Positions 7,634-19,031 are shown, numbered from the stretch's first letter. The stretch: 64,000 nt of DNA from Bartonella vinsonii subsp. vinsonii (GCF_902825235.1 NZ_CADEAJ010000006.1:47152-111151), one strand, 5' to 3'. The notes: generated by a model from the sequence alone, not told the origin. Program-made: numbers and translations.

Positions 7634-10143
7634 TAGCGTGTGATAAAGCAATTTCCCCCAGAGCTTTTGATATCTTCACAAAGGCTTACAGCGTCATTCC
7701 GATTTTGCGTCTGTATACGAACACGATAATAGGTCCCTTTACCTGGTATGAGTGCAGATTGAATATTTAAAGGACGAGTGCCAATAAGGAATCCAAATCT
7801 AGACTTTATGTTTTTCAAAGAATCTTTGGCTAGTGCATGGGTTGGTTGGGATGCAAGCTGTACGTAATAACTTTCTGCATTTTGTGTGACTACTCGGTTT
7901 GGTGAAGTGGTGCGAGAATCAGCATGCCGTTGTCGTTCTGAATTTCTTTCTGCATATGAAGGAAGAGGTATAACTTTTCCTTCAATCTTAGAGGGAGAAG
8001 TGCTTTCAGCTATTATTTTATCAATAGCACTCGTGAAATTATGTTCTGTTTCTTTATTATTTATATCGGAATCCTGAGAAGAAATAGGCGAAAAATCTTG
8101 AGATTGATCTCCAGTGGTTTGATCAGTTGTTTCTTCGGGCTCGTCAGTAGTTTTTCTCTCTGTTTGATGCATTGGTGCCAGTACAACGGTGCCATCTTGG
8201 TTTACAATAACAGTTTGCACTTCTCGTGTTGGAATGGTGTGATTGATAGCTTCTGTTACGGCATCTTCAACATCAGATTTCTGAAGAGAAGAGGATGAAA
8301 AGCTTGTAGATTCTTGTTGGTTTAATTCTGTTAAGTTTTCAGGTTGTTCAGAATTATCAATAAGCGATTGCTGTGTATTTTCTTGTTTTTCATTTTGTTC
8401 AGTTGTTTGTTTATAAATATCTAAATTATGTGCAACGTCATTCTTTGTTTCTGTTGTTTCTTGTTTAAATTTGAAAGGTGTATTGTCAGCGTGGATAATG
8501 GGCACATTTCCATTTTTTTGTGATGGCATAAAGAAATGAGAATAACTGAAGAAACCCATCGTTATTAAGATGAAAAGAACAATAGTTTTAGTAAGCGTTT
8601 TACCAACAAGAGAACTTTTTACGGGAGGAGGAGGTGATGCATGCGTGGGGATTTCATCTATACCTTTGTATAATGCATTCTCTGTAGAAAAGGACGAATT
8701 GTACTCTATATTGTTGGTGGGAACATAGTTGGCATTTTGATCTTGTGAATTTGTATATGCATCTTCTTTTGGAAATCCCATGGTTTGATGAAAGATTTCA
8801 TTTAAGACTTCACTTTGTTGTTGCCGCGAAAAATTTTCTGCTGAAACATTTCCTACATTGAATATATCAGCAAATTCTTCTTTCAAATCATCAGTTGGTA
8901 CATCATATTCTGGGGCTTCATACGGGACTTCAGGAACCATAATGGGTCCAGTTTTTTCTACGATTTCCTCTGCAAATTTATAAGTATCAACATTTGGAGG
9001 AGGAGGAGTATCCCTGTGCGTATAGTTATGAGCAAAAAAGCTTTCTCTTTGTTTTGTGCTAAGGGGGGCTGATGAGGCGTGCATATCATTTAAATTATTT
9101 TGATACGACATTTCTTTATTATTTTGTTTGGAGTTGTTTTCAGCGCTGTTGATATATTGGTTTTGAGCATCAGCGTATTCTGGAGTTGTTCCAGCATAAG
9201 CTTCTTGTTTTGCGGATTCTTCTTCATAAAACTGGGGATAATCGGCAGTATAACGCTCCTGTGAAACGCCTTCTAAAGAAGACTGGCTGTCCATTTGTGT
9301 TGAATTGAAAGATGATGGAAAGCCACTTACTGTTTCATTTTTTGCGATATCTTTTTTCTCTAGAATAAGGTCAGAAGATGAGGAAAATATGTTCGTATCC
9401 GTAGAGGAGGAGACATTATTGTAATATTCTGTAGCCCAATTCTCTTGATCGGCTGAAACTTTATATGGGTGGTTTATGGAAGTGTCGTGAAAGCTTTGAT
9501 TGTCATCATATTTTTGTTGTATAGGAGTATTTCTTTGTTGCGAGATTGTTTGTGCAAAACGGCTAGTTTCTTTTTCAAGGGGTTCTGGTGTGATCTCTCT
9601 ATTATCGTGTTTATCCGCTTCATCGAAAAAGAAATTTTCTGATTGTGCGCTAAAATTACTTTTTTCAAAAAAAGGATCAGCACTGATGGGGGGAGTTTTC
9701 TTTTGAGATGATTGATTCTTTGGGATAGGTAATGGAGAAAGTTCGTCTAAAATTTGCTCTTCATCATGATTCAGAGCTGAAGAGTGTAGCTCTTCAGACG
9801 AAAAGTTGTTTTGTCCTAGTTTGTTAAAAAAAGCTGTCGGTCCAGCATTTGATGTTGGTTCATTTGGCAAGTCATTTGTTAAATTATTTTCAAACTCTGC
9901 TTCTAGAAAGGACAAATCAAAGTCATCTTCATAGGATGAAGCTTTAGGAGCGTGAGGTATCGATTGATCAGTCTGTAAAGAAGATTGATCATTTTGATGT
10001 CCGCTTTGTTTATTCGGATTAAAAATGCGCGTAAGCCTCTCTAAAGGATCATTATGTTCATGATCTTGTTTTATTTCGCGCGAATTTTTGCGATCGTTAT
10101 CGCTCATAGCTTTTCTCACATGATGATTTGCATCTGCATGCAA
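7633..10143 (-). CDS. Large SPOR-domain membrane protein
   Basis: 836 residues. About 515 residues of acidic, Ser/Gln/Asn-rich and probably disordered sequence come first. One transmembrane helix follows (about 518-538, IVLFILITMGFFSY), then a further low-complexity linker, then a C-terminal SPOR domain (about 758-836, SYYVQLASQPTHALAKDSL to the end). SPOR domains bind denuded septal peptidoglycan, so a role in cell division or envelope remodelling is likely; the long cytoplasmic part may recruit partners. Gene position next to argS and dgt is conserved in Rhizobiales. The internal ATG at 10107 (MSDNDRKN) is an alternative start and may be the real one. It has two poly-proline patches (PPPPN, SPPPPV). 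Confidence 0.85.
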   Translation of the reverse strand: MHADANHHVRKAMSDNDRKNSREIKQDHEHNDPLERLTRIFNPNKQSGHQNDQSSLQTDQSIPHAPKASSYEDDFDLSFLEAEFENNLTNDLPNEPTSNAGPTAFFNKLGQNNFSSEELHSSALNHDEEQILDELSPLPIPKNQSSQKKTPPISADPFFEKSNFSAQSENFFFDEADKHDNREITPEPLEKETSRFAQTISQQRNTPIQQKYDDNQSFHDTSINHPYKVSADQENWATEYYNNVSSSTDTNIFSSSSDLILEKKDIAKNETVSGFPSSFNSTQMDSQSSLEGVSQERYTADYPQFYEEESAKQEAYAGTTPEYADAQNQYINSAENNSKQNNKEMSYQNNLNDMHASSAPLSTKQRESFFAHNYTHRDTPPPPNVDTYKFAEEIVEKTGPIMVPEVPYEAPEYDVPTDDLKEEFADIFNVGNVSAENFSRQQQSEVLNEIFHQTMGFPKEDAYTNSQDQNANYVPTNNIEYNSSFSTENALYKGIDEIPTHASPPPPVKSSLVGKTLTKTIVLFILITMGFFSYSHFFMPSQKNGNVPIIHADNTPFKFKQETTETKNDVAHNLDIYKQTTEQNEKQENTQQSLIDNSEQPENLTELNQQESTSFSSSSLQKSDVEDAVTEAINHTIPTREVQTVIVNQDGTVVLAPMHQTERKTTDEPEETTDQTTGDQSQDFSPISSQDSDINNKETEHNFTSAIDKIIAESTSPSKIEGKVIPLPSYAERNSERQRHADSRTTSPNRVVTQNAESYYVQLASQPTHALAKDSLKNIKSRFGFLIGTRPLNIQSALIPGKGTYYRVRIQTQNRNDAVSLCEDIKSSGGNCFITR

Positions 10144-10257
10144 TAAATGGTTAATTTAAATTTGTTGTATTTAAAAATTACAAATTTCCCCCTTTTGCGA
10201 CAAGGATATATGAAAAATATCAACAAACTACCTATTTTATGTATTTATAGAACTTTT

Positions 10258-12021
10258 TCAACGCATTTCTGTCGGTGCTTCGACTCCTACAATTGTAAGC
10301 CCTGATGATAAAATATTCATGATAGCTTGTACTAAGCCCAATCTGGCAAGTGTGAGGTCTTTATCATCAGGCTGGATGAAACGTAAAGCAAGATTATCGC
10401 TCCCTTTATTCCAATGAGCATGAAAGCTGGAAGCAAGGTCATAGAGATAAAATGCCAATCGATGTGGCTCTTTATGAATTACGGCTTGTTCAATGATACG
10501 TGGGTATTCACAAAGTTTGCGTATTAAGGATATTTCATTATCGTCTGTTAATCGGTTGAGGTACGCAATCATTGTATCATTTGAAAGATTTTCAATATGT
10601 AGGGCTTCTTGTGCTTGACGAAAAACAGAGTGACAACGTGCATTTGCATATTGTACGTAAAAGATGGGGTTATCTTTTGATTGCTCTGTTACTTTGGCAA
10701 AATCGAAATCAAGTGGTGCTTCACACTTGCGGTATAGCATCATAAAACGTACTGGATCACGGCCAACTTCTTCTACAACATCCCGTAGAGTCACAAATGA
10801 TCCTGCTCTTTTCGACATGCGTACAGGTTGACCGTTGCGAAAGAGCTTTACAAGTTGACATAAGAAAACACTCAATTTGGCTTTATCGCCAGAAATTGCT
10901 TTTGCCATGGCTTCTAATCGTTTTACATAACCAGCATGATCAGCACCTAGAATATAAATCATTTCATCAAAATGACGATTAAATTTATCACGAAAATAAG
11001 CAACATCGGCAGCAAAATAAGTATAAGAACCGTCAGATTTAACTAAAACACGGTCTTGGTCATCTCCAACATCCGTTGAGCGGAACAAAGTTTGTTCGCT
11101 TGCTTCCCAGTCTTCTGTATTTTGCCCTTTTGGGGGGGGGAGCTTTCCTTTGTAGATATAACCACTTAAAGTGAGATCATTAATTGTATTACGAATAGCA
11201 CGCGCATTATCTGCATAAAGCATCCGCTCAGAGAAAAAGATATCATGATAAATATTAAGAGCTGCCAAATCTTTTCGAATCATTGACATCATGGCATGAA
11301 TTGCCCGCTCTTTTACGATAGATAAAACTTCATCTTTATCCATAGTGAGTAATTGGTCAGCAAATTCTTGAACAAGCGCTTTGCCCAATGGTATCAGGTA
11401 TTCACCTGGGTATAGTCCTTCTGGAATTGTATTAATTTTTTGGCCGAGAGCTTCACGGTAGCGTAACAATACGGAGTGGGCAAGTACGTCGATTTGTTTT
11501 CCAGCATCATTAATGTAGTATTCTTTCGTAATATTGTATCCGACGAATTGCAACAAATTAGAGAGAACATCTCCAACAACAGCTCCTCGGCAATGTCCTA
11601 CATGCATTGGTCCTGTTGGATTCGCTGATACATACTCAACATTGATACGTTTTCCTTGTCCCATCGGAATACGACCATAAGAGACGCCTAATTCAAGCAT
11701 GGATTTTATAGCATTTTGCCAAAATAGTTTTGTAAGCGTGATGTTGATAAATCCAGGTCCAGCAACATGAATACAGTCTATAAAGGGCTCATCTTTGAGA
11801 AGTTCTATGATCTTCTCTGCAAGCTCACGTGGATTAAGCCCTATAAACTTTGCAAGTACCATAGCAGCGTTAGTTGATAAATGGCCATGTGAAGAATCAC
11901 GGGGGGGATCAACGGTAATTTTTGATAAATCTAGATCTTCTCCATTTTTTCCTTTGATACCAGATAATTCGAGTGTTTTTTTAATTATCTTCTCGAAGTT
12001 TTTAAAGACATTCATATTCAA
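10258..12021 (-). CDS. argS: Arginyl-tRNA synthetase
   Basis: 587 residues, class I synthetase charging tRNA-Arg. The HIGH-type motif is HVGH at about 140-143 within [19 protein letters not shown]. The KMSKS-type loop appears as [15 protein letters not shown]. The N-terminal Add-1 domain and C-terminal DALR anticodon-binding domain (ending [11 protein letters not shown]) are present. A second ATG two codons in (MNVFKN) may be the true start. It lies 24 bases downstream of dgt on the same strand, so the two are probably co-transcribed. Its partner tRNA-Arg(TCT) is encoded at 55493. Confidence 0.97.
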   Translation of the reverse strand: MNMNVFKNFEKIIKKTLELSGIKGKNGEDLDLSKITVDPPRDSSHGHLSTNAAMVLAKFIGLNPRELAEKIIELLKDEPFIDCIHVAGPGFINITLTKLFWQNAIKSMLELGVSYGRIPMGQGKRINVEYVSANPTGPMHVGHCRGAVVGDVLSNLLQFVGYNITKEYYINDAGKQIDVLAHSVLLRYREALGQKINTIPEGLYPGEYLIPLGKALVQEFADQLLTMDKDEVLSIVKERAIHAMMSMIRKDLAALNIYHDIFFSERMLYADNARAIRNTINDLTLSGYIYKGKLPPPKGQNTEDWEASEQTLFRSTDVGDDQDRVLVKSDGSYTYFAADVAYFRDKFNRHFDEMIYILGADHAGYVKRLEAMAKAISGDKAKLSVFLCQLVKLFRNGQPVRMSKRAGSFVTLRDVVEEVGRDPVRFMMLYRKCEAPLDFDFAKVTEQSKDNPIFYVQYANARCHSVFRQAQEALHIENLSNDTMIAYLNRLTDDNEISLIRKLCEYPRIIEQAVIHKEPHRLAFYLYDLASSFHAHWNKGSDNLALRFIQPDDKDLTLARLGLVQAIMNILSSGLTIVGVEAPTEMR

Positions 12022-12045
12022 TTTCCATTATATATTCAAAAGCAA

Positions 12046-13248
12046 TTAAACGAAATTATCTGTATGGTCAAATAAACGCTGATATTCGCGTAGAGCATAG
12101 TGATCAGTCATACCTGACAAAAAGTCAGCAATGAGACGCGCTAACTGTTGATTTGTTAGGTGCGTTGTTTTGCTATACCAATTTTCAGGCATGAGATCCG
12201 GATTCTGATGATAACAGTCGAATAATTTTTGTACAATGCATTTTGCTGCATTACGACGATTGAGAACTTGTTCATGGTAATAAAGATTTTTAAAGAGAAA
12301 ATCTTTTAGTTCTTTTTCGTAAACTGCCATTGCAGGAGAAAAGCTCACAATGGTTTGTTTTGCTTGGTGAATATCGTTTATGCTTGTTGGTGCAATGTGT
12401 AGCAAATTTTTTTGTGATTGTTTGATAACATCCTCAACCATGATTGTTATCTGTTTGCGCACGAGTTCGTAGCCGCGCCGAGTTTGATCAAGTTGTGGAT
12501 ATTCTTTTTTTATATCTTCTAATAATGCTGCGGTGAGCGAAACCTGTTCGAATTGATCAATTGTTAAAAATTGTGAACGTAAACCATCATCAATATCATG
12601 AGCATTATAAGCGATATCATCCGCAATAGCCGCGCATTGTGCTTCTAGTCCAGAAAAACAATTGAGCTCAAGATCTTGCTTTGCATTATATTGTAGAATA
12701 TCGATCGGGACCTCTTTTTTGTTCGCATAAGGACCGAAAAGGGGACCGTTATGTTTTACAAGGCCTTCGAGCGTTTCCCAAGTAAGGTTAAGCCCATCAA
12801 AATTTGCATAGCGTTGTTCTAGCTTCGTGACAATGCGTAATGCTTGTGCATTATGGTCAAAACCACCATAATGTACCATTGCTTCATTAAGGGCATCTTC
12901 TCCCGCGTGGCCGAAAGGTGTGTGCCCAAAGTCGTGAACAAGGGCAATGGCTTCAGCAAGATCTTCATCAAGATAGAGCGCACGGGCTAATGTGCGTGCA
13001 ATTTGAGAAACTTCTATTGAATGCGTTAGTCGCGTACGATAATGATCACTCTCATCAGCAATAAAGACTTGCGTTTTATGTTTAAGGCGTCGGAATGCAT
13101 TAGAATGAATAATACGGTCTCTATCTCGTTGAAAAGGTGATTGTATAGGACTCATTGTTTCATGGAATAATCTACCACGGCTTGTTTGTGGATTGGCACT
13201 ATAGGGCGCTCGAGAGTGGTAATTAAAATTGATATTGTTTATGTCCAT
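12046..13248 (-). CDS. dgt: dGTP triphosphohydrolase-like HD-domain protein
   Basis: 400 residues, the Dgt subfamily of HD phosphohydrolases that cut dNTPs to the deoxynucleoside and triphosphate. Visible are [33 protein letters not shown] and the metal-binding HD in [19 protein letters not shown], plus the downstream [18 protein letters not shown]. The length matches the type-2 (shorter, alphaproteobacterial) group rather than E. coli Dgt. It is divergent from erpA with a 113-base shared promoter region and runs into argS. Confidence 0.92.
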   Translation of the reverse strand: MDINNINFNYHSRAPYSANPQTSRGRLFHETMSPIQSPFQRDRDRIIHSNAFRRLKHKTQVFIADESDHYRTRLTHSIEVSQIARTLARALYLDEDLAEAIALVHDFGHTPFGHAGEDALNEAMVHYGGFDHNAQALRIVTKLEQRYANFDGLNLTWETLEGLVKHNGPLFGPYANKKEVPIDILQYNAKQDLELNCFSGLEAQCAAIADDIAYNAHDIDDGLRSQFLTIDQFEQVSLTAALLEDIKKEYPQLDQTRRGYELVRKQITIMVEDVIKQSQKNLLHIAPTSINDIHQAKQTIVSFSPAMAVYEKELKDFLFKNLYYHEQVLNRRNAAKCIVQKLFDCYHQNPDLMPENWYSKTTHLTNQQLARLIADFLSGMTDHYALREYQRLFDHTDNFV

Positions 13249-13361
13249 TGCAAGCTGTCCATTATCATCCTAAATTGAGAGAGGCTTATATTTTATTTAA
13301 TAATAAACTTCTCTTTTATTGGGATACTCTTTCTTGATAGTTTAATGCAAGGATATATAAA

Positions 13362-13685
13362 ATGGGCGTGAATATTTCAGATGTTGCTGCTAAGCGGATT
13401 GCTCAGATACTTTTGAGTGAACCTGATAAAATAGGGTTACGTATTTCCGTTGAAGGCGGCGGGTGTTCTGGTTTTTCTTATAAATACAGTTTGGTTTCTG
13501 TAATGAATGAAGATGACCTCGTTTTAAAAAAAGATGGGGCAATTGTCTTTATTGATTCATTATCGCTTCCCTTCATGGAAGGGGCTGAGATTGATTTTGT
13601 TGATGATCTTATGGGACAGTCTTTTCAAATTCATAATCCTAATGCTGTCTCATCATGTGGTTGCGGTGTGAGTTTTTCAATTTAG
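13362..13685 (+). CDS. erpA: Iron-sulfur cluster insertion protein (ErpA/IscA family)
   Basis: 107 residues, an A-type Fe-S carrier. The three conserved cysteines are present: C35 in GGGCSGF and C99 and C101 in SSCGCGV. Such proteins receive clusters from the SUF/ISC scaffold and pass them to apo-enzymes. Placement divergent from dgt is conserved in alphaproteobacteria and supports the name ErpA over other A-type members. GCAAGGATATATAAA before the ATG is a good ribosome-binding site. Confidence 0.9.
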   Translation: MGVNISDVAAKRIAQILLSEPDKIGLRISVEGGGCSGFSYKYSLVSVMNEDDLVLKKDGAIVFIDSLSLPFMEGAEIDFVDDLMGQSFQIHNPNAVSSCGCGVSFSI

Positions 13686-13686
13686 A

Positions 13687-14727
13687 GTGATGGCTTTAGT
13701 GATATTGTTTCTTGAAAAAATGATCACTTTGGACAACAATGTGAAAATGGGTATTCTTACAAAAATATTGCGCCGGTGGTTGTGGTTATGTGTGGCGCTT
13801 ATCTTATTGATTTGGAATCATTGTGTCTTTTCTCAAGAAGGGAGGGAGCAGGATGATCACCAAAAACAATCAACAAGTTTTCCTTCATACTCTCAAGATT
13901 TGGAAAAAGATTCTGAAAAAGAAAATTTAATTTCTAAACCCCAACTTATCTTGCATGCTCAGTTAACAAACAGCAATGAAAATATTATGAAAGGGCTCGT
14001 ATGGCGAGTTTATACACCTATCCTAGGGATTGATAATAAATTACCATTGGCTGAAACTTATGAGGGGGGAAGCGCACGTTTTGCTCTAGATCCAGGAAGT
14101 TATCTTATACATGTCTCATTTGGTCATGTGAGTGCGATGAGTCATGTAACTTTAGAAAGTGGGCAGAGACTTGTTAAAAAAATTAATCTTGATGCTGGTG
14201 GTGTTATTTTAAATGGTATACTGTTAAACGGTATGATCAATGAAAAGGAATTGCGTTTTACTATCTATGAAGATGAAAAAGAAAATGATGATACTGGTGT
14301 GATTTTATCCAATATTAAACCTCAGTCAATTGTGCGTTTGAAACCTGGTAATTATCATGTTGCTTCTCATTATGGTTCCATTAATGCTGTTGTTCGTTCC
14401 GATATCCAAGTAGATTCAGGTAAAATTACCGAGGTAACTCTTGAACATCAGGCCGCTCAAATTGTCTTAAAATTGGTTCGGCAAGAAGGAGGAGAAGCAC
14501 TGGCAGATACAAGTTGGTCTCTTACCAATGATTCTGGTGATATCATTTATGAAACAGTTGGTGCTTATGCTTCACTCGTGTTAGCTGAGGGGGAGTATAT
14601 TGCGATTGCTAAAAATAAAGATAAAATTTATCAAAAAGTTTTTTCAGTTGTTTCTGGCCATGATGAAGATATAAGTGTGGTTGCAGATACACAAAATATG
14701 CAACAAATTGATGAGGAAATGGATTGA
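13687..14727 (+). CDS. Exported protein of unknown function with repeated beta-rich units
   Basis: Up to 346 residues from a GTG one base after the erpA stop, but the ATG at 13747 (MGILTKILRRWLWLC) is a more natural start because it puts a typical signal peptide at the N-terminus (basic residues, WLWLCVALILLIW, cleavage near VFSQ). The mature protein has at least three tandem segments resembling carboxypeptidase-regulatory/beta-sandwich repeats (GGSARFALDPGSYLIHVSFG; IVRLKPGNYHVASHYG; ASLVLAEGEYIAIAKN). It is likely periplasmic. I do not recognise a named family. It is probably co-transcribed with erpA and perhaps ccdA. Confidence 0.8.
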   Translation: MMALVILFLEKMITLDNNVKMGILTKILRRWLWLCVALILLIWNHCVFSQEGREQDDHQKQSTSFPSYSQDLEKDSEKENLISKPQLILHAQLTNSNENIMKGLVWRVYTPILGIDNKLPLAETYEGGSARFALDPGSYLIHVSFGHVSAMSHVTLESGQRLVKKINLDAGGVILNGILLNGMINEKELRFTIYEDEKENDDTGVILSNIKPQSIVRLKPGNYHVASHYGSINAVVRSDIQVDSGKITEVTLEHQAAQIVLKLVRQEGGEALADTSWSLTNDSGDIIYETVGAYASLVLAEGEYIAIAKNKDKIYQKVFSVVSGHDEDISVVADTQNMQQIDEEMD

Positions 14728-14773
14728 TGCTTATGAAGCAACATAAATCATCATTGAAAGTGGATAGAGCGTT

Positions 14774-15562
14774 TTGGTTATAGAAATTTCAACAGTTGGT
14801 GTGTTTTTTGCTGGTGCTTTGTCTTTTTTATCACCGTGTGTTTTGCCTTTAGTCCCTCCTTATTTGTGTTATATGGCAGGTATTGGTATTGATGATTTGC
14901 GTTCCCAAAAGCATGAGGGAAAAGTATTTATACGGCGGGGGCTGTTATCTTCTGTTATTGCTTTTGTGCTGGGTTTTACAACCATTTTTGTTGCTTTAGG
15001 TGCGAGTGCGAGTACAGTTGGCAAGTTCATTGGTTATTATCGTGATTGGTTTGCAATTGCTGCTGGAATTACCATTATTATTTTTGGTTTAAATTTTCTG
15101 GGTCTTTTCAAAATTGCTTTTTTGTTTCGTGAAGCGCGTTTTCAAACGCATAAAATGCCTACTGGTCTTTTAGGAGCCTATGTTATTGGTTTAGCTTTTG
15201 CATTTGGTTGGACACCTTGTATTGGTCCGATTTTAGGACCTGTTATAACTCTTGCCGGAACAAAAGAAACTGTAGGTGAGGGAGCACTCCTTTTAGGGAT
15301 TTATGCGTTGGGTCTTGGTGTGCCTTTTGTGTTAGCAGCTTTATTTTCAAGTAATTTTATGAGATTTTTAGGTGCTTTTCGTATTCATTTAGGAAAAGTT
15401 GAAAAAATTATTGGTATTTTTTTGGTGGTTACAGGTATTTTATTTTTAACAGGCTCTATGCAGAATCTTTCCTTTTGGCTTTTGGAAAAATATCCTTTGT
15501 TGAGTGATATTGAAACTATTCGTTGGCATGATATTGTCAGTTTTTTTGGATTTTCTCGTTAG
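14774..15562 (+). CDS. ccdA: Cytochrome c biogenesis / thiol-disulfide membrane protein CcdA
   Basis: 262 residues with six hydrophobic segments, the short CcdA form of the DsbD transmembrane family. It carries reducing equivalents across the inner membrane to periplasmic thioredoxin-like proteins for cytochrome c maturation. The two redox cysteines are visible: C22 in [15 protein letters not shown] and C149 in [13 protein letters not shown]. The start is a TTG at 14774; no ATG fits before the first membrane helix. It is followed after 14 bases by glmU. Confidence 0.93.
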   Translation: MVIEISTVGVFFAGALSFLSPCVLPLVPPYLCYMAGIGIDDLRSQKHEGKVFIRRGLLSSVIAFVLGFTTIFVALGASASTVGKFIGYYRDWFAIAAGITIIIFGLNFLGLFKIAFLFREARFQTHKMPTGLLGAYVIGLAFAFGWTPCIGPILGPVITLAGTKETVGEGALLLGIYALGLGVPFVLAALFSSNFMRFLGAFRIHLGKVEKIIGIFLVVTGILFLTGSMQNLSFWLLEKYPLLSDIETIRWHDIVSFFGFSR

Positions 15563-15576
15563 TTTTATGTGTTTTT

Positions 15577-16926
15577 ATGGTTAGAAATTGTCTTTCTATT
15601 GTTCTTGCAGGGGGTGAGGGGACGCGTATGAAGTCGTCTCTTCCTAAAGTACTGCATAAAATTGCTGGATTACCTCTTATATGCCATGTTCTCAAACAAA
15701 TAGAATTGGCAGGCATTTCACAATTAGCAGTTGTTGTGGGGTTTGGTGCTGAAGATGTCACTGAAATTGTTCAATCATTTGTAAAAAATGCAATGATTTT
15801 TGAACAAAAAGAACGTTTAGGAACGGCTCATGCTGCTCTTTGTGCGCGTCCAGCTTTGCAAAAAGGGACGGATGATGTTCTTATTGTTTTTGGTGACACG
15901 CCTTTGATTGAGCAAGATTCATTGCTGAAGATTCGTGCGCAGCTTGCTGAGGGAGTTGATGTTGTTGTTGCTGGTTTTTATGCTTCAGATCCAACAGGTT
16001 ATGGGCGTCTTCTTGAGAAAAATGGTAAAGTTATCGCGATTGTAGAAGAAAAAGATGCAAGTGATGAAGAGAGAAAAATTTCTTTTTGTAATGGTGGAAT
16101 AATGGCCATTAATGGAAAGCATGCACTTTCTCTTTTAGAGAAGGTTGATAATCATAATTTGAAACAAGAATATTATTTAACGGATATTGTTTCTATTGCG
16201 GCACGTGAAGGATTGGATGTTCGAGTCGTTGAAGTACCTTTTGATAATGTTATAGGGATTAATAACTGTTTGGAGCTTTCTGATGCTGATGCTGTGTGGC
16301 AAAAGCGCAAAGCACACGCTCTCATATTGTCTGGTGTTACGATTCTTAAACCAGAAACTGTTTATTTTTCTTATGATACAGAAATTGAACCAGATGTCGT
16401 CATTGAGCCAAATGTTTATTTTGGGCTGGGAGTAAAAGTACATTCTGGTGCAGTGATTCATGCATTTAGTTATCTAGAAGGAGCGGTGGTTGGTGCGAAT
16501 GCGCAGATTGGTCCTTATGCACGTTTGCGTCCTGGAACAGAGTTAGCACGATCCGTAAAGGTTGGGAACTTTTGTGAAATTAAACAAGCAAAAGTAGGAG
16601 AGGCTACTAAAATTAATCATTTAAGTTATATTGGCGATGCAGAAATTGGTACAGGGAGTAATATTGGAGCTGGTACGATCACTTGCAATTATGATGGGTT
16701 TCACAAATATAAAACTCAGATTGGCGATAATGCCTTTATTGGTTCTAATTCAGCACTTATTGCTCCCTTAATTATTGGAAAAAGTTCTTATATTGCTTCA
16801 GGAAGTGTTATCACTGAAAATGTCCCTATAAACAGTATAGCTTTTGGGCGTGCACGACAGGTCATAAAAGAGGATTGTGCAGCAAGATTGCGTACACGTT
16901 TGTCAGCAAAAAAACAGAAAAAGTGA
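15577..16926 (+). CDS. glmU: Bifunctional GlcNAc-1-P uridylyltransferase / glucosamine-1-P acetyltransferase
   Basis: 449 residues. The N-terminal pyrophosphorylase domain begins with the nucleotide-binding [20 protein letters not shown] (10-29). The C-terminal half is a left-handed beta-helix of hexapeptide repeats ([20 protein letters not shown] onward) with acetyltransferase residues in [20 protein letters not shown]. Together they make UDP-GlcNAc for peptidoglycan and lipid A. It sits 159 bases ahead of glmS, the enzyme two steps earlier in the same pathway. Confidence 0.97.
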   Translation: MVRNCLSIVLAGGEGTRMKSSLPKVLHKIAGLPLICHVLKQIELAGISQLAVVVGFGAEDVTEIVQSFVKNAMIFEQKERLGTAHAALCARPALQKGTDDVLIVFGDTPLIEQDSLLKIRAQLAEGVDVVVAGFYASDPTGYGRLLEKNGKVIAIVEEKDASDEERKISFCNGGIMAINGKHALSLLEKVDNHNLKQEYYLTDIVSIAAREGLDVRVVEVPFDNVIGINNCLELSDADAVWQKRKAHALILSGVTILKPETVYFSYDTEIEPDVVIEPNVYFGLGVKVHSGAVIHAFSYLEGAVVGANAQIGPYARLRPGTELARSVKVGNFCEIKQAKVGEATKINHLSYIGDAEIGTGSNIGAGTITCNYDGFHKYKTQIGDNAFIGSNSALIAPLIIGKSSYIASGSVITENVPINSIAFGRARQVIKEDCAARLRTRLSAKKQKK

Positions 16927-17097
16927 TCAGATTGAGTTTATTTTTTTACTTTATGGTAATCTCACAATTGGGAGGCTTATTTTTAAGTATTGTCATGTTA
17001 CATATTTGAGTTATGTGATGATTTAAGGTTTTGAATAAAGGCTTATTGGATTGTTTTATGGAATACTCTAAATTTAGGATGTGGGTTGGAGCTTTTA

Positions 17098-18921
17098 ATG
17101 TGCGGAATTATCGGAATTCTCGGAAATAAGTGTGTTACATCCTCTTTGGTTGATGGCTTGAGGCGTCTTGAGTATAGAGGCTATGATTCATCTGGTATAG
17201 CGACAGTACATAATGGACGCCTTTACCGTATGCGTGCTGAAGGAAAACTCATTCACTTAGAAGAAAAGTTAAAAAAGAAACCTCTAGAAGGAAATTTAGG
17301 AATTGGTCATACGCGCTGGGCTACGCACGGAGTTGCTGTGGAACGGAACGCTCATCCTCATGTAACGGAACGGCTTGCGATTGTTCATAATGGTATTATT
17401 GAAAATTTTGTAGAATTGCAAAAGGAACTCATTGAAGATGGTTATATCTTTGAAACAGAGACGGATACAGAGGTTATTGCACATTTAATTACGCGTGCAC
17501 TAAAAAATGGTCTTTCTCCGCAAGAAGCAATGCGCACAAGTTGGAAAAGATTGCAAGGCGCCTTTGCTATTGCTGTTATTTTTGAAGGTGAAGATAACCT
17601 TATGATTGCTGTTCGTTCTGGTCCACCTTTGGCGATTGGTTATGGAAAAGATGAATTTTTTGTAGGATCGGATGCCATCGCTTTAGCTTCATTTACAGAC
17701 CGTATCAGTTATATGGAAGATGGTGATTTGGCTGTTCTGACACGGGAAGCTGTAACAATTTACGATACCAATAACAAATTGGTAAAACGTCCTATTACAA
17801 CATTGTTTGAAGGAGTTTTATTGGTTTCTAAAGGGAATCATCGTCATTTCATGCACAAGGAGATGTTTGAACAGCCTGAAGTGATTTCTCATAATTTAGC
17901 GCATTATCTTGATCTTGGAAATTATACGGTTCGCTCATTTGAGAATTTTATTGATTGGAAAAATGTTAATCGGATACTTTTTGCAAGCTGTGGAACAGCT
18001 TATTATTCAACTTTAGTTGCACGTTATTGGTTTGAGAGTTTTGCTGCTTTAAGTGTTGATAATGATGTGGCTTCTGAATTTCGTTATCGTGAACCACCTA
18101 TAACAGCTGATGTCTTGCCGATATTTGTTTCTCAATCTGGTGAAACAGCTGATACATTGGCATCTTTGCGTTATTGTCGTGAGAATGGTGTGAAAACAGC
18201 GACAATTGTGAATGTTGAACAATCGACAATGGCAAGAGAAGCTGATTTTATTCTCCCAACATTAGCAGGTCCAGAAATTGGTGTTGCCTCAACAAAAGCT
18301 TTTACTTGTCAGTTGGCAACGCTTGCTGCAATGGCGCTTAGTGCTGCTAAGCAACGTGGGTCTCTTGCAGAGAAGGCAGAACATCAATTTGTTCAACAAT
18401 TAGCAGAAGTGCCGCGGATTTTAAACGAGGTTCTAAAGTTAGATGATAAGATTGAACGGATTTGTCGTCATCTCGTAAATGTAAAAAGTGTTCTTTATCT
18501 CGGACGTGGAACTTCTTACCCCATTGCTTTGGAGGGAGCACTTAAATTGAAAGAGCTTTCTTATATTCATGCTGAAGGTTATGCCGCAGGAGAGTTAAAA
18601 CATGGGCCGATTGCACTGGTGGATGAAACAATCCCAGTGATTGTTGTAGCACCTTATGATCGGTGGTTTGAAAAAACTTTTTCTAATATGCAAGAAGTGG
18701 CAGCACGCAATGGTCGTATTATTTTAATCACTAATAAAAAAGGGGCAGAAGCAGTTCATTTTGACACCTTATCAACTGTTATTTTGCCAGATATGCCAGA
18801 ATTGATTACCCCCATTATTTATGCTTTACCCATTCAATTAATTGCGTATCATACAGCTGTTTTATTGGGAACAGATGTTGATCAGCCCCGTAATTTGGCA
18901 AAATCAGTTACTGTTGAGTAA
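17098..18921 (+). CDS. glmS: Glutamine-fructose-6-phosphate aminotransferase
   Basis: 607 residues from the ATG at 17098. An upstream in-frame ATG-like start at 17086 is unlikely because the catalytic nucleophile must be Cys2 exposed after Met removal (MCGIIGIL), and GGAG lies just ahead of 17098. The N-terminal class II glutaminase shows RGYDSSGIA and HTRWATHG. Two SIS domains follow (ASCGTAYYSTLVARYW, FVSQSGETADT, YLGRGTSYPIALEGALKLKE), and the C-terminus ends DQPRNLAKSVTVE. It makes glucosamine-6-phosphate. No glmS ribozyme is visible in the 171-base leader. Confidence 0.97.
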   Translation: MCGIIGILGNKCVTSSLVDGLRRLEYRGYDSSGIATVHNGRLYRMRAEGKLIHLEEKLKKKPLEGNLGIGHTRWATHGVAVERNAHPHVTERLAIVHNGIIENFVELQKELIEDGYIFETETDTEVIAHLITRALKNGLSPQEAMRTSWKRLQGAFAIAVIFEGEDNLMIAVRSGPPLAIGYGKDEFFVGSDAIALASFTDRISYMEDGDLAVLTREAVTIYDTNNKLVKRPITTLFEGVLLVSKGNHRHFMHKEMFEQPEVISHNLAHYLDLGNYTVRSFENFIDWKNVNRILFASCGTAYYSTLVARYWFESFAALSVDNDVASEFRYREPPITADVLPIFVSQSGETADTLASLRYCRENGVKTATIVNVEQSTMAREADFILPTLAGPEIGVASTKAFTCQLATLAAMALSAAKQRGSLAEKAEHQFVQQLAEVPRILNEVLKLDDKIERICRHLVNVKSVLYLGRGTSYPIALEGALKLKELSYIHAEGYAAGELKHGPIALVDETIPVIVVAPYDRWFEKTFSNMQEVAARNGRIILITNKKGAEAVHFDTLSTVILPDMPELITPIIYALPIQLIAYHTAVLLGTDVDQPRNLAKSVTVE

Positions 18922-18964
18922 AATTTTTCGAGGGTTTTGTTGAAAAATAATAAGAGATAAAAAT

Positions 18965-18984
18965 TTATAAAAGAATTTTTATAA
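18965..18984. terminator. AT-only 8-bp hairpin between convergent glmS and recG
   Basis: TTATAAAA and TTTTATAA flank a 4-nt loop GAAT exactly, between two convergent genes. The position suits a shared terminator, but an AT-only stem is weak. Confidence 0.3.
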
Positions 18985-19031
18985 TAGTATCTTGTGAAGC
19001 TTTTCATTTTTATTTGATTGCTTTTTTATTA

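Noticed and set aside
17086..17097. Upstream start of glmS (MELLMCGI)
   Set aside because: Cys must follow the initiator Met directly for glutaminase activity, so ATG 17098 is the start.
16927..17097. glmS ribozyme or other riboswitch before glmS
   Set aside because: No conserved core could be found, and glmS ribozymes are a Gram-positive feature.
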